This document shows, in pieces, positions 48,207-58,373 of a stretch of DNA of 64,000 bases (positions within the stretch are counted from its first letter, which is position 1; the number at the start of each line of letters is the position of its first letter). A program made the position numbers and the translations under genes. The DNA is from Candidatus Heimdallarchaeota archaeon LC_2 (GTDB lineage: Archaea > Asgardarchaeota > Heimdallarchaeia > Heimdallarchaeales > Kariarchaeaceae): contig MDVR01000004.1 in NCBI GenBank assembly GCA_001940725.1, positions 1 through 64,000 on the forward strand, in the 5' to 3' direction. The notes under the pieces are model-generated. The model did not search any database, was not told where the DNA came from, and saw only the letters and a program-made list of their open reading frames with translations.

Positions 48207-48341
48207 AACCATCAATTTTGTAAATGTTGGTAAATCTTTTTGATGAGAAATCAGTAAATTACATAATTTAATAGGTCGATTTACAATGTCTAAGCTTGTC
48301 TGATTGTCGTAATTTAGATGAATTTATAATAGCGTATTTGC

Positions 48342-49079
48342 TTATTGAGAGGTGAATTTCTTTCTTAGGATTGGAATTGTTAAAATTCCAATGATAAACC
48401 AAAGACTGACTGGTAATTCTCCCAGGAGATCCTCATCATTATCATCGTCAGATTCAACATCTTCTGGTATTATTTCCATTCGATCCATATATACAGGTCC
48501 ATAAGCTCCAGCTCCTTCAACATAAAATTGAGTGTCTATAACAATATCATGATAGGTTGTACTTTCATCAAACAATTCAGTCATAGGGAAGTTTGAAGCT
48601 AAAGGAAAATCATAGATTAAGCTATTTCCTTGAATTTCAACGACATTGGGGATATAACTAGAATTTTCTGTAGTAACTGTTCTAAAGTTAGTTGATGCAA
48701 ATGACATGTTCCCCTGTCTATTCCAACCTACACCAACGCCAACCATCTCAATTGGTGAATAAAGATCTTCGCCCGGAAGCGGGAAGTAATTCAAATCAAC
48801 AATATATGAATGATCTGCGTCTAATATTGGTGTGGCAAAGAATTCAACAACAACATGAAGTGAATTATTTGAACGATCAAAATTATAATTCACACCGATA
48901 ATGTCTACCTCAGGATGCTCGTTTACTGACGTCTGTGATTTCAAGTCAATTGGGTCTTGTAAGTCTTCAAAATAAAAGACATCACCTTGAGCATCAGTAT
49001 AAGTAAGTGAGGTATCCTCAGCAAAAATTGGAATTATGAATAGAAGGGTTAGAAACGAGGCTAACAAAATTTTCCTCAT
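48342..49079 (-). CDS. Exported protein with C-terminal membrane anchor
   Basis: 245 residues. A signal peptide (MRKILLASFLTLLFIIPIF, then a likely cut after AEDT), an extracellular beta-rich domain, an acidic run (EDVESDDDNDED), a final membrane helix (LPVSLWFIIGILTIPIL) and a basic RKKF tail. This is the usual layout of archaeal surface proteins. No family is recognised. Function unknown. Confidence 0.65.
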   Translation of the reverse strand: MRKILLASFLTLLFIIPIFAEDTSLTYTDAQGDVFYFEDLQDPIDLKSQTSVNEHPEVDIIGVNYNFDRSNNSLHVVVEFFATPILDADHSYIVDLNYFPLPGEDLYSPIEMVGVGVGWNRQGNMSFASTNFRTVTTENSSYIPNVVEIQGNSLIYDFPLASNFPMTELFDESTTYHDIVIDTQFYVEGAGAYGPVYMDRMEIIPEDVESDDDNDEDLLGELPVSLWFIIGILTIPILRKKFTSQ

Positions 49080-49200
49080 ATAAATTGGAGTTTTTAATGA
49101 TGTTTTTAGCTTTACGGTAACTCTTGGCCTATTTGTAGTGTAAAAAATATTGTAAATGATTGTAATAACTCAATATTTCTTTTTTGCAGTAGAATGATTA

Positions 49201-51183
49201 ATGACACATCAAACCCTTGATCTCTTTCAAAATAACAAATTCATATGGGGGTACTTAATATCAGCTTACCAATTTTATTTTATGGCTGATTTCAGCATCC
49301 CAATATTTGACTTCTCAGGTCATCTAGGTAAAATAAACGCTATCTGCCTTGCTGATAATGGTAATGTAATCTACTCCGTAGAAGACCAGAGTATTCGGAT
49401 CTGGAATATAATAAAAAAGAAAATGATTCATGTATTATTATCAATAAATATGAAAACTGATTTTCTTGAAATTTCAAATGATAATTTACTTCTTGCAGCA
49501 GGCGATAAAGATGGTTCCATTGAATTTTGGGATTTGAATACATTTCATAGAATTAGTCATATTCAAGCATTTTCTGTATCTTTGATCGAAATGTCATTTG
49601 CGGAAAACGAAAATACTTTGATTACAATTGGTGAATCTGAAACCTATTTATTGAAAAAATTTAAACTTGATAAACATTTAAATTTAAAATTAGCAGATGA
49701 GTTTGATCTTGAGGAGGAAGTTCGTCATACAATAATTACTGAAAAAGACAAATCTATTATTTCATTGACAGCAAAGGAGCTCCTATTTTTCAAATTTAAG
49801 AACTTAAAAATTACGCAAGAGTTTGATCACGAAGGTCTTTATATAATCAATTCATCACTCAATAGGGATTCAATATTAGGTATAGAAAAAAATGGAAATT
49901 TAAAAATTTGGGAGATTAAGAAACTCAAACTTAACTATGAGCTTGATATTCCGATGAAAGAATTTCAAAATGAAATAACCCATACCGTCTTAGATTCAGT
50001 TAATGGAAGGTTATTTTACGGGAATCAAAACAAATTATGGATTTGGGATATTGAAAAAAATACAATAATAAAAGAGCTGAAAGCACCCAAAAGCAAAGGA
50101 AAAGTGGATTTAATCAACTGTATTATTGTAGATCCAAAGGAGGATAAATTAATTATTGGTGGGAGTGAAAAGCTAAGGATTATCGATGTTAACACTGGGA
50201 AAAATGTTCAAACAACTAGGAGAAAGCCCGTTTCTCCACCATATTATGATAATTTTACCCATTGCCACTTATCAGACGACCAAAAATCAATGGTATCAGT
50301 CCGAAAACTCGTTGATAAGTCCCGGACAAAAGAGGGAGTAGAAGTCTGGGATATGAAAACAAGAAAAAGAACTCACGAATTATTCCCAGAAATGGACGAA
50401 GATGCAAATATATCTGCATTAACAATATCTCCAGATGGACGATTTTTTGTCACTGGTGATGATTCTAAGGTTTCAAATGGTTTAATTTGGAATCTAAAAA
50501 CTGGAAAGATTCGTAAAAGATTGAAAGAACTGGATTATGGAGTGAATTCAATAGTTGTATCTTATGATAATTCAATAATTATCACTTCAGACAATATGTT
50601 TGATATCGAGATGTACGATTCAAAAACTGGAAAGTATCTCAAAAAAATATCTTCTTCAACAAAAAATGTATCGTCTTTAACCCTCACGAAAGATAATCGC
50701 ACTTTGGTCTGCGCTTATCGTGATGTTTTGGATAGAGATTTTGATATCATCATATTGGATGTTGAAACAGGTGAAGAAATTAAGCTTCTTTCTGCTGATA
50801 TTGAGTGGGAAGAAAAAATTATCCATGTTGAATTTTCTTCAGATGATAAGGAATTAAATGCTAGATCCAGTTCTGGTGAATGGATCAAATGGGAGACAAA
50901 GTCATGGAAGATAACTAACAGGATAGATGGTTCTACTCAAAGATTAAGTGAGCGATTGAATAAAAGAATATACGTATATCCATTTGCTGAAAATTTAATA
51001 TTAAATATTTCTGATGAAGCAGAATTAACTCCGGCAATAAGAGATTTCTTAAAATCATGGTTGGATAAGCCAAAATGGATATCTGAATCAAAAGATGTTT
51101 TTTCTTTAATATCCGAAATTTCAAATGAAAAGATAATTGAATTAAAAGGGGAAATTGAAAATTTATTAGTTGCTAAGGAATGA
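49201..51183 (+). CDS. WD40-repeat protein
   Basis: 660 residues. Repeats ending in W-D/N or close variants (SIRIWNI, IEFWDLNT, LKIWEIKK, LWIWDIEK, VEVWDMKT, LIWNLKTG) indicate two seven-bladed beta-propellers or one large one. A helical C-terminal region of about 60 residues follows. No signal peptide; an alternative start is ATG 49282, where the first repeat begins. It should be a protein-binding scaffold. No enzyme domain is seen. Convergent with the MFS gene. Confidence 0.85.
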   Translation: MTHQTLDLFQNNKFIWGYLISAYQFYFMADFSIPIFDFSGHLGKINAICLADNGNVIYSVEDQSIRIWNIIKKKMIHVLLSINMKTDFLEISNDNLLLAAGDKDGSIEFWDLNTFHRISHIQAFSVSLIEMSFAENENTLITIGESETYLLKKFKLDKHLNLKLADEFDLEEEVRHTIITEKDKSIISLTAKELLFFKFKNLKITQEFDHEGLYIINSSLNRDSILGIEKNGNLKIWEIKKLKLNYELDIPMKEFQNEITHTVLDSVNGRLFYGNQNKLWIWDIEKNTIIKELKAPKSKGKVDLINCIIVDPKEDKLIIGGSEKLRIIDVNTGKNVQTTRRKPVSPPYYDNFTHCHLSDDQKSMVSVRKLVDKSRTKEGVEVWDMKTRKRTHELFPEMDEDANISALTISPDGRFFVTGDDSKVSNGLIWNLKTGKIRKRLKELDYGVNSIVVSYDNSIIITSDNMFDIEMYDSKTGKYLKKISSSTKNVSSLTLTKDNRTLVCAYRDVLDRDFDIIILDVETGEEIKLLSADIEWEEKIIHVEFSSDDKELNARSSSGEWIKWETKSWKITNRIDGSTQRLSERLNKRIYVYPFAENLILNISDEAELTPAIRDFLKSWLDKPKWISESKDVFSLISEISNEKIIELKGEIENLLVAKE

Positions 51184-51208
51184 TGCCGCGTTTTAAGCCA
51201 AAAAACTA

Positions 51209-52600
51209 TTACTCCACTTGTACGTTTTCATGTTTTTTATGGACTATATGGTGTAAATGATGAGAACCAAGAAATGTATGATTTGCTTGATGGTGGATTC
51301 GATATTCACTGTGGCCCTCTTCCATTATAGCAAATTTTATTGATAAAAGAGTCACGAGTAGCATTATTATAGCAGAAATGAAAAATATATTTTTGCCAAT
51401 GCTTTCGAAAAGAAGACCCCCTGAAATCAGCCCTAAAATGCTTGCAACACTACCAAAACTAGATGCTACACCTTGGATTCGCCCTTGATCATTTCCTTTT
51501 CCATGTGACGCAATTAAGGCCAATAACGACGGATAGCTTATACCATTACCTACTGAGACTAATAAGACACAGGCAACGATTGCAATATTATTCCCAATAG
51601 CCGCCGCAGCAAAGCCAGCACCCAAAATTATTGAACCTAATATTATCAAAAATCCTTCAGAATACCTTTTACTGGCATAACTTAAGATAGGACCTTGTGT
51701 AATCGCCATAGTAAGACCAAAACCCGAATAGAAAAGCCCGAGTTGAGTTAAAGACCATCCTAAATCCGGCCCCAGTGCATAGACAGGAAAGCTCACATAA
51801 AAGAAATTAAATGCAAGAAAAATCAGAAAATTCAAGAGTAACAAGATTGAGACATGCGGAATTTTTAGTACATCTCGGAAACTTTTAGATTTAGGTTTTG
51901 ATTCTTCACTATTGACTTTGGATGGTGTTGATATATCTTCATCGAGGAAGAAAAATATCATAAAGAAGCCAATTAATCCAATACCTAAAGCAATAATAAT
52001 TGGGAGTTTTAAACCGAACGAAGTATTGCTCAAGAGACCGGACATGGTCGGACCGACAACAAATCCTAAATTTGCGGCAACAGCCATATAACCATAATTT
52101 TTTGCAAGATCCTCTTCTGAAGAAATATCTGCCAAATACGCATTGGCCACGGATACTGCACCTCCTGTCATTCCATCGAAAATTCGTGATAAAAATAAGA
52201 TGACCAAGGGAACTGTAATCATAACAGCTCCAATTATATTATTATTTATTGAAGTCAATTCTGTTACCGAAATGGAAACTGCAATAAGTAGTCCCACCCA
52301 TGAAATCATTGTTCCAACATGGCTCAATAACAAAATGGGTCTTCTGCCTTTTTTGTCAGACCAGCTCCCTAAAATTGGACTAGCAATTAATTGAAATAAT
52401 GAGAAACTTGCTCCTAATAAACCATAAATTAGAGCATTACCTCCAAAATCCAGTACTAAAACTATCAGAAATGGAAGTACAAGGGAAAAACTAAGAGTTG
52501 TGATGAAATTGATTACCAATATTGGTGAAAGTTGACGCCATTTGGTCACACTCGAGGGATTTAACAAGGTGTAATAAAAGTGCTTATTAAGGAAAAACAA
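51209..52600 (-). CDS. MFS efflux transporter with His-rich tail
   Basis: 463 residues with 12 hydrophobic helices. The MFS motif A is GSWSDKKGRRPILL in the loop between helices 2 and 3. Close in pattern to drug:proton antiporters of the TetA/MdtG group. The C-terminal tail (EYRIHHQANHTFLGSHHLHH) has nine His, which could bind a metal. The start at 52600 is a TTG; a GTG at 52549, nearer the first helix, is an alternative. Substrate unknown. Confidence 0.83.
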   Translation of the reverse strand: MFFLNKHFYYTLLNPSSVTKWRQLSPILVINFITTLSFSLVLPFLIVLVLDFGGNALIYGLLGASFSLFQLIASPILGSWSDKKGRRPILLLSHVGTMISWVGLLIAVSISVTELTSINNNIIGAVMITVPLVILFLSRIFDGMTGGAVSVANAYLADISSEEDLAKNYGYMAVAANLGFVVGPTMSGLLSNTSFGLKLPIIIALGIGLIGFFMIFFFLDEDISTPSKVNSEESKPKSKSFRDVLKIPHVSILLLLNFLIFLAFNFFYVSFPVYALGPDLGWSLTQLGLFYSGFGLTMAITQGPILSYASKRYSEGFLIILGSIILGAGFAAAAIGNNIAIVACVLLVSVGNGISYPSLLALIASHGKGNDQGRIQGVASSFGSVASILGLISGGLLFESIGKNIFFISAIIMLLVTLLSIKFAIMEEGHSEYRIHHQANHTFLGSHHLHHIVHKKHENVQVE

Positions 52601-52692
52601 TGAGATCGATCATTTATTTGATGCGAGCTTGATTACATATTCTGTTTATACAAAATTATCTATTAGAACTGGAAATTAAATAATTGAAGGCC

Positions 52693-53262
52693 TTAGCTTG
52701 CTTCCATTGATTGAGCAATGTCTCTTGCTTTCATCAAATATGATCTCAACTCAGTTTGTTTTTTCTCTTCTGCAGCTGTAATTTCTCTACTGACTTCAAA
52801 ATTATTAATCCAATGAGTAATCTGTTCTTGAATTCCCATAATTGAAGGTAATGATTGCCCCTCTTCTACCCCAGATTGCGGTGCAGAACCATGCGATTGT
52901 CTAACATACCATTTATTATCTACTTTTTCCAATATCAATGTAACTCTGAATCTAAAGCTAAATCCATCGCCATTAACATTAATTGTTGTGTATAAATAAT
53001 AACAACACCAGGCGAGCTTATTTCGAACTTCCAAATTAATGAATTCAGGATAAAGTTCTTTATAAGTTACTCCTAAAGATATTTGTGTCTGGATATTTTC
53101 TTTGACATCCTCAAATGATCTGAAAATCTCGTTTTCGGCAGTTCCAATTAAGAAACATTGAATATCTTTTGAAAAATGAGACCTCATGTTTTCAATGTCC
53201 AATGTAGAAAGATCATTTAGATATGATGTTACATAAGATTTAATTTCTTCTTCGTCGCCCAT
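52693..53262 (-). CDS. SnoaL/NTF2-like protein
   Basis: 189 residues. The alpha+beta cone fold of the SnoaL_3 group is suggested by an N-terminal helix-rich part and the final strand W-Y-V-R-Q-S-H-G-S-x-P (KWYVRQSHGSAP), which is the family hallmark. A C-terminal helical extension of about 50 residues follows. ATG 53262 is preferred to TTG 53265 by spacing from GGAGT. Ligand unknown; many relatives bind small molecules without catalysis. Confidence 0.75.
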   Translation of the reverse strand: MGDEEEIKSYVTSYLNDLSTLDIENMRSHFSKDIQCFLIGTAENEIFRSFEDVKENIQTQISLGVTYKELYPEFINLEVRNKLAWCCYYLYTTINVNGDGFSFRFRVTLILEKVDNKWYVRQSHGSAPQSGVEEGQSLPSIMGIQEQITHWINNFEVSREITAAEEKKQTELRSYLMKARDIAQSMEAS

Positions 53263-53498
53263 CAATACTCCTTTTTATTTTGTATTTTTAAATATACAAG
53301 ACATTTACTCGAATTTAAGTTATTATTGTTAAAGCTAACAGACGCAACAAAAATTACTACTAAATACATGTTATCAAAGGATTGAATCAATCATTGGCCA
53401 ATGTTTCGAAGGAAATAAAAGATATTATTCGAACACAAACAGTTAATTTTTATGTATATTTCTACTACAGAAATTAGGTTGTATATTACAGCCATATT

Positions 53499-53616
53499 CG
53501 GGTTTTAGCTCAGATCGGTAGAGCACTCGGCTGTAGATAAATTCACGGACTGAGGAAACTATGATGTTCCGTTAGCATAAACCGAGATGTCCGGGGTTCA
53601 AATCCCCGAAACCCGA
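53499..53616 (+). tRNA. tRNA-Tyr (GTA) with 44-nt intron
   Basis: Acceptor stem CGGGTTT pairs with AAACCCG (53609-53615), discriminator A at 53616, D arm GCTC/GAGC, anticodon stem CTCGG/CCGAG, anticodon GTA at 53533-53535 and T arm CGGGG/CCCCG. The C1-G72 pair is the archaeal/eukaryal tRNA-Tyr identity mark. The intron is 53537-53580, at the common position 37/38, with an internal ACGGA/TCCGT stem. CCA is not encoded. A run of T follows. Confidence 0.95.
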
Positions 53617-53625
53617 TTTTTTTTT
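53617..53625 (+). terminator. T-run after tRNA-Tyr
   Basis: Nine consecutive T follow the discriminator base, the usual archaeal intrinsic termination signal. A second T-rich stretch follows a few bases later. Confidence 0.6.
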
Positions 53626-53847
53626 CTAATTTTTTCCTATTTACAAAATTTAATTTGAATCAATCGAACACTCATATTCAATTTTCCCGAAATGAAATAC
53701 ACTGTAACTAATCAATATGGTGAAGTTTTTGGAGTGCAGAGTGGTTAAAATTATTTAAGGAAAATTAAATGGAATTATATGATATTTTTCAAATAATGAA
53801 GTATTGTGAAGTATTACTAATTAATATCAGAAAATTAGGTCTGATAT

Positions 53848-54543
53848 ATGACCTATAAAGAAGACCCAAGCTTTGGAGAACTAGATATTAGAACAAGAAA
53901 AGGTGAGATTTTTATTAAAGAAGAAATTGAAAATGATGTTTTTACCTTTCATCTTAAGCTGGATAATAAAATGAAATATTACCCGGGCCAATATATTCTT
54001 GTTGAATTTAATATTGAAAACATAGGACAAGTTCGGGCATATACAATGGTTTGCTCATCATTAAATCAAGAAATTATCGAATTGAATATTCAAAAAACGG
54101 AAGATCCAGTGACAAGTCACATAATAACTTCATACAAAGTGGGTGATTTTATTGAATTCAGAGGTCCGTTTGGCAAATTTGCACTCATTGACACAAAGAA
54201 TATTGATACGCTAGTTTTTATTGCAGTAAATATCGGTATAAATCCATTTATTAGTATGTTGAGATACATAGAAGCTGCTGGACTAGATTTAAGTGTTAAA
54301 ATGATTTATATGTGGAGATATGGGGATATATTATTTGAGAAGGAATTGAAGAGACTTGGTAATTCTATAAGATTCAACTTCGAGATGGTTGAAGACATAA
54401 ATAAAATGGAAAATTTTGATGTATTGAGGAATGCCGATAGAATTTATATATGTGGTGAGAAAGCTGTGACCAATCCATTTATAGAAATACTTGAAAAAAA
54501 TGACATCAATAAAAATAAAATCAAATTGGAACAATGGTTCTGA
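53848..54543 (+). CDS. Ferredoxin-NADP+ reductase-like flavoprotein
   Basis: 231 residues. The N-terminal half is an FAD-binding beta-barrel (YYPGQYILVEF, then RAYTMVCSS, the R-x-Y-S/T flavin motif; EFRGPFGKF follows). The C-terminal half is the NAD(P) domain (FIAVNIGINPFISML, with an expected GxGxxP-like turn changed to N-I-G-I-N-P; YICGEKA near the end). It should move electrons between NAD(P)H and an unknown carrier. Shorter than plant-type FNR and lacking a fused ferredoxin domain. Transcribed alone. Confidence 0.82.
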   Translation: MTYKEDPSFGELDIRTRKGEIFIKEEIENDVFTFHLKLDNKMKYYPGQYILVEFNIENIGQVRAYTMVCSSLNQEIIELNIQKTEDPVTSHIITSYKVGDFIEFRGPFGKFALIDTKNIDTLVFIAVNIGINPFISMLRYIEAAGLDLSVKMIYMWRYGDILFEKELKRLGNSIRFNFEMVEDINKMENFDVLRNADRIYICGEKAVTNPFIEILEKNDINKNKIKLEQWF

Positions 54544-54678
54544 TCAATTTGTAGAAAGATAAAATCTCATTAGGAAGTCAAGGTCCCGTGACCCAATTTT
54601 GTTCTTTTATCTTAGCACTTTACTTTTATGATGAACAAAATGTTTTGCAAACCATTAAAAAGGTAAAGTTCCTAGATA

Positions 54679-54909
54679 ATGGTTATGCGATTGGATGAAC
54701 CGGACTGGGGTATAGAAGGCTTGGAACATATTCCATCCACAAGAAGGTCAAGATTTTAGGCACACTTTGAAAAAATTCAATACATTTACTGCAATGCTTG
54801 TGGAATTGATATCGAGATGCAAGGAAAATACTGTATTCTTTGTACTGGGTCAACATATGGTAACAAAGTCCGAACCATTTATGTTGAAAAACGTACCTAC
54901 CAGAAATAA
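54679..54909 (+). pseudogene. Small zinc-ribbon gene with in-frame amber stop
   Basis: From ATG 54679 the frame reads 26 codons (MVMRLDEPDWGIEGLEHIPS...), meets TAG at 54757-54759, and continues for 50 more codons to TAA at 54907. After the TAG comes a clear zinc ribbon, YIYCNACG...YCILCTG. The two halves look like one protein of 76 residues. It may be a recent pseudogene, a read-through gene or a sequence error. No homolog is recognised. Confidence 0.55.
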
Positions 54910-55026
54910 TTATTAATAATTTGAAATTTAAAATTAATTTTTGCTAAAACAAGTAATTTTGCAACCCATAAAATAGTTTAGCGATAAAAACCATAGCAAT
55001 AGAATTAACAAAAAATCTCACAAAAA

Positions 55027-55226
55027 CTAAGAAAGCAATCTGACAATATAGAAAAATCCAACAAAAATTACACATCCAATCATGATTAATCCAATAAAAT
55101 TTCCAACAAATCCGACAGTGGCAAGTGCTGCAATCGTGAGAATAATTGTCAAAGGGAAGACTACGATACCTACTTTTTCAATGGATAATCAATTGTTTTC
55201 TCATATCGATTTCTTCGATATGCCAT
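55027..55226 (-). pseudogene. Small two-helix membrane protein with frameshift
   Basis: From the ATG at 55226 the first 18 codons encode a basic peptide (MAYRRNRYEKTIDYPLKK) and then stop at a run of A bases. A one-base shift opens the next frame (VGIVVFPLTIILTIAALATV, then LIMIGCVIFVGFFYIVRLL) to TAG at 55027. Total length is one base short of 67 codons, so a single lost A explains it. The two hydrophobic segments form a likely hairpin in the membrane. Confidence 0.55.
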
Positions 55227-55337
55227 GTTTATCATAACAATCTGCTTTGTAATAAATACTTGCTAATATTTTTATATATCTTGAGAGTTCAACAGGATTG
55301 ATCTAAGACCTGTTAAGCAAATCAATAAATCGAAATT

Positions 55338-56183
55338 TTAAACTGATTGTCTGACAGAATATTTTCGATTAATAGAGATAAGGAAGAATAATATAATTAA
55401 CAATAGGGTAATAAACACATATGGAAAGGATTCGAAATCATTTGATTGAACAACATCATCATATTCAGAATTTATTATTTCATATTGAATGATGGAAACA
55501 TCTCCTTGGTCAACGGAGGTGGATTTTTTGTAGGACTTATAATAATTTAGTACACCAGTATCTTTGTCATAAATCACTATTTTTTCTACAATAACATCTA
55601 CTGTTCTTGTTATAGTTCCGTCGTCATTTGCGATACCATTTTCAGAATTTTGTCTCCAATGTACTTTAAAATCTTTTGAATTATCATCATTCTCAATATT
55701 GCTGAATTCGCCTTGGCCAGTACCGTATTCAGCGAGGGAATCAGAAAATATTTGATGTTCCTGTTCCCATTTATCCCAGTTTGTATGATGCAAAAAGATA
55801 TCTAACTGGGAGTCAAGGCAATAATTCATAGTGTTTGTGTTAATTTCTACTGGAATCGCCTTACAAATTGTATCTGGTGGTCCATCATTCTGGGTTGTAT
55901 CTAATATTTTAATGGAAATTTCATCTCCATTTTGTATTGAGATATATCCAAGACTCTCAGTATAATGATTAAACCAATAAACAAATTGATCTTCCCCCTC
56001 TGTAGATTCAATTACATTCAATTTAAAACGGAATTCATCACCAGTGTTAACTCCAACATCCAAATTTGCTATGACTGAATTGGGGTTATTTATTAATAAA
56101 AATATTATGAATAAAAGAAATTGTCTATTTAGGTTAAATCGACTAATGGGATGCATTTGATTTCTCATAACTAAATTAAGCAT
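55338..56183 (-). CDS. Hypothetical exported protein with C-terminal anchor
   Basis: About 281 residues: an N-terminal signal-like helix (FLLFIIFLLINNPNSVIA), an extracellular domain with two Cys (TICKAIPVE and MNYCLDSQ) and a final helix (FPYVFITLLLIILFFLISI) with a basic tail. Not recognised. ATG 56183 or 56153 is preferred to the TTG at 56195. Divergent from the membrane protein at 56349. Confidence 0.6.
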   Translation of the reverse strand: MLNLVMRNQMHPISRFNLNRQFLLFIIFLLINNPNSVIANLDVGVNTGDEFRFKLNVIESTEGEDQFVYWFNHYTESLGYISIQNGDEISIKILDTTQNDGPPDTICKAIPVEINTNTMNYCLDSQLDIFLHHTNWDKWEQEHQIFSDSLAEYGTGQGEFSNIENDDNSKDFKVHWRQNSENGIANDDGTITRTVDVIVEKIVIYDKDTGVLNYYKSYKKSTSVDQGDVSIIQYEIINSEYDDVVQSNDFESFPYVFITLLLIILFFLISINRKYSVRQSV

Positions 56184-56348
56184 CTCTAATAACAACTAAC
56201 AGCATGAAATTATTTAAATCGATTGATCAATTTTCAAATCAAAGTTATTGATACAAACACTATAGTTAGGTACATTTTCAGAATCACCTACGGCGGACTT
56301 TTTAATTAAAGTTCATTTTCCAAGAATCTGTAAAAGAGAGCATCTTTA

Positions 56349-57563
56349 ATGACTGAAACATATTTACGAAGACCTTTGTTACTGAAAACGAAAGTAAGCT
56401 CAATCAAATTTGTCTTAGTTACAGTAATACCATTTAATTTACTCCTTTTATTTTCACTTTATCATTTTGAAAGGCCAAATGACCTTATCCTTATGATATC
56501 AGGAGCTGCAATGTTACTAGGAGTAATTCAAATATTAGTGGCATTATTTTTCAAATATATTATTAGGGGAATAAATAATATAGTAGGGATTAATTTTGTT
56601 GAGGGAAAATTGGAAAAAGTTGAAGATTTTGATATAAGAAATATCTGGATAGTTGATGAATCATTTGAGAAATTTAGATGGAATATGGTAAAAATTCTCA
56701 CCCGTAGGAATTTGGATATTTTTGCGATTTTCCTCTCAATAGTAATTGGGCTCACAGTTTCCATAGTAGGAATTATTCCAGGTGAAGTAGTTACTTGGGG
56801 TAATGATCCATATTGGGTGAAGCCTTTTGATCCATATGCAATACCAGTTATTCTTGCAACTTTTTTAATTACGACTTGGTTCTTGATAGGATGGATTTCT
56901 GGAACATTTGTCTTAATTCTGTTTGCAATCCGACTTTCTCGAATTGGTAAAGGAAAAAATCTTACAATATTAGAAGAAAATGAAACTGGATCTGATGAAA
57001 TAATCACTTCTTCAATGAATGAAGGAAGAATATTGGCCAAGTCTTTGCATTATTTTAAAATATATGTAAAACCAATAATTGATTTCACAACACCAATTTC
57101 TGTATTAGGACTAATTATAATTGCAATTTTAGGAGTTATCGTACTTACCATCTTCTATATATTTTTCGATGGGATTGTTCTATTATTATTTGAAGTCCTA
57201 ATCATTGGGGGAATGATAATATTGAGTCTAATAACCATTGGACTATATTTTATCTATCCTCAATTGAGTTTTTATCGCGTATTAACTAGGCAGAAGAAGG
57301 GAAAGCTTCAAAACTTAACTTTTTCTATCGAAAAAAAATCGGTTCTATGGCAGGAGATGGATAAAGTACCCAATTTGAGTAATCAGGAGGTTAAAAATCA
57401 ACTAAATTCAGATTTACAATTACTCTTTCTCCTTTCTGATGAAATCAAAAGCACTTCCCCTTGGATTGCTAACTATTCTCAATTAGTTAGTATCATTGGA
57501 ACTGGGAGCATTACATTACTTATATCACTTTTCAGAATATTCATTTTTCCTTTATTAATATAG
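56349..57563 (+). CDS. Hypothetical polytopic membrane protein
   Basis: 404 residues with about seven hydrophobic helices, for instance FVLVTVIPFNLLLLFSLY, DIFAIFLSIVIGLTVSIVG and SVLGLIIIAILGVIVLTIF. Charged cytosolic loops lie near 80-115, 195-240 and 320-375. No transport or enzyme motif is seen. Convergent with the methyltransferase gene, 54 bp away. Confidence 0.6.
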   Translation: MTETYLRRPLLLKTKVSSIKFVLVTVIPFNLLLLFSLYHFERPNDLILMISGAAMLLGVIQILVALFFKYIIRGINNIVGINFVEGKLEKVEDFDIRNIWIVDESFEKFRWNMVKILTRRNLDIFAIFLSIVIGLTVSIVGIIPGEVVTWGNDPYWVKPFDPYAIPVILATFLITTWFLIGWISGTFVLILFAIRLSRIGKGKNLTILEENETGSDEIITSSMNEGRILAKSLHYFKIYVKPIIDFTTPISVLGLIIIAILGVIVLTIFYIFFDGIVLLLFEVLIIGGMIILSLITIGLYFIYPQLSFYRVLTRQKKGKLQNLTFSIEKKSVLWQEMDKVPNLSNQEVKNQLNSDLQLLFLLSDEIKSTSPWIANYSQLVSIIGTGSITLLISLFRIFIFPLLI

Positions 57564-57617
57564 TACAATAATAAGAAATTGCTTAGTATAATAAATAACT
57601 TAATGGCTATAAATTAT

Positions 57618-58373
57618 TTAGACTTTCCTCACAATTGTAAGTTCATCATATCCCTTTTCAAGAAATTTTCCATCTGATGTGACACAACTATCGATTACTT
57701 CATCAATTTTTAATTTTGTTTCAACATCTAATTTTTCATATTCCTCCAACCCAACATATTGATCTATTGCACCCTCTCTACCATTCAAATACCAATTAAT
57801 TGGATATATTTCTTCCCCTATAAATTTGAATTTCTTCTCAATCAAAGTTGCATATTTCATTGCAGCATAGGATCGTTCAGCCCCGATATACGTTGTTAAA
57901 TGAATGTCTTCACCAGTCAATATGTAGGATATCATTGAATCAGGATTGGTGAAATGAAATCTCGTGTTAAATAATAGATTGATTAAAATTCCCCCAGGTT
58001 TTAGGATTTTCCAAACGTCGTGAAGTAATTCTAATTTATCAGTTAAAGCATTCTCAGTATTTCTGATACAACATAATGAGAGAGAAAACAAGACCACATC
58101 AAAAGTATCCTCATGAAAATTCATTTCATCTAAGGTACCCACTTTGAATTTGATATTGGAAATATTTCGGGATTCCATATCATCTCTAGCAAAATTAATC
58201 TCTTCAATTTCTGGATCAATAGCAATAATGGATTCAGCATATCGAGCAACTTGAAAACTTATCCTCCCATCTCCGCATCCAATATCGAGAACATATTTAC
58301 CTTCGAAATCTACATATTTTCGCATATTTTGAATGGCCAAATTACCCTCATCAACTTTGATGTAATTCTTCAT
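57618..58373 (-). CDS. Class I SAM-dependent methyltransferase
   Basis: 251 residues. The SAM-binding motif I is VLDIGCGDGRISFQ, motif II follows as IIAIDPEIEEINFARD, and FDVVLFSLSLCC with ILKPGGILINLLF are motifs IV and V. The C-terminal 80 residues are helical and may select the substrate, which is unknown. Confidence 0.85.
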   Translation of the reverse strand: MKNYIKVDEGNLAIQNMRKYVDFEGKYVLDIGCGDGRISFQVARYAESIIAIDPEIEEINFARDDMESRNISNIKFKVGTLDEMNFHEDTFDVVLFSLSLCCIRNTENALTDKLELLHDVWKILKPGGILINLLFNTRFHFTNPDSMISYILTGEDIHLTTYIGAERSYAAMKYATLIEKKFKFIGEEIYPINWYLNGREGAIDQYVGLEEYEKLDVETKLKIDEVIDSCVTSDGKFLEKGYDELTIVRKV

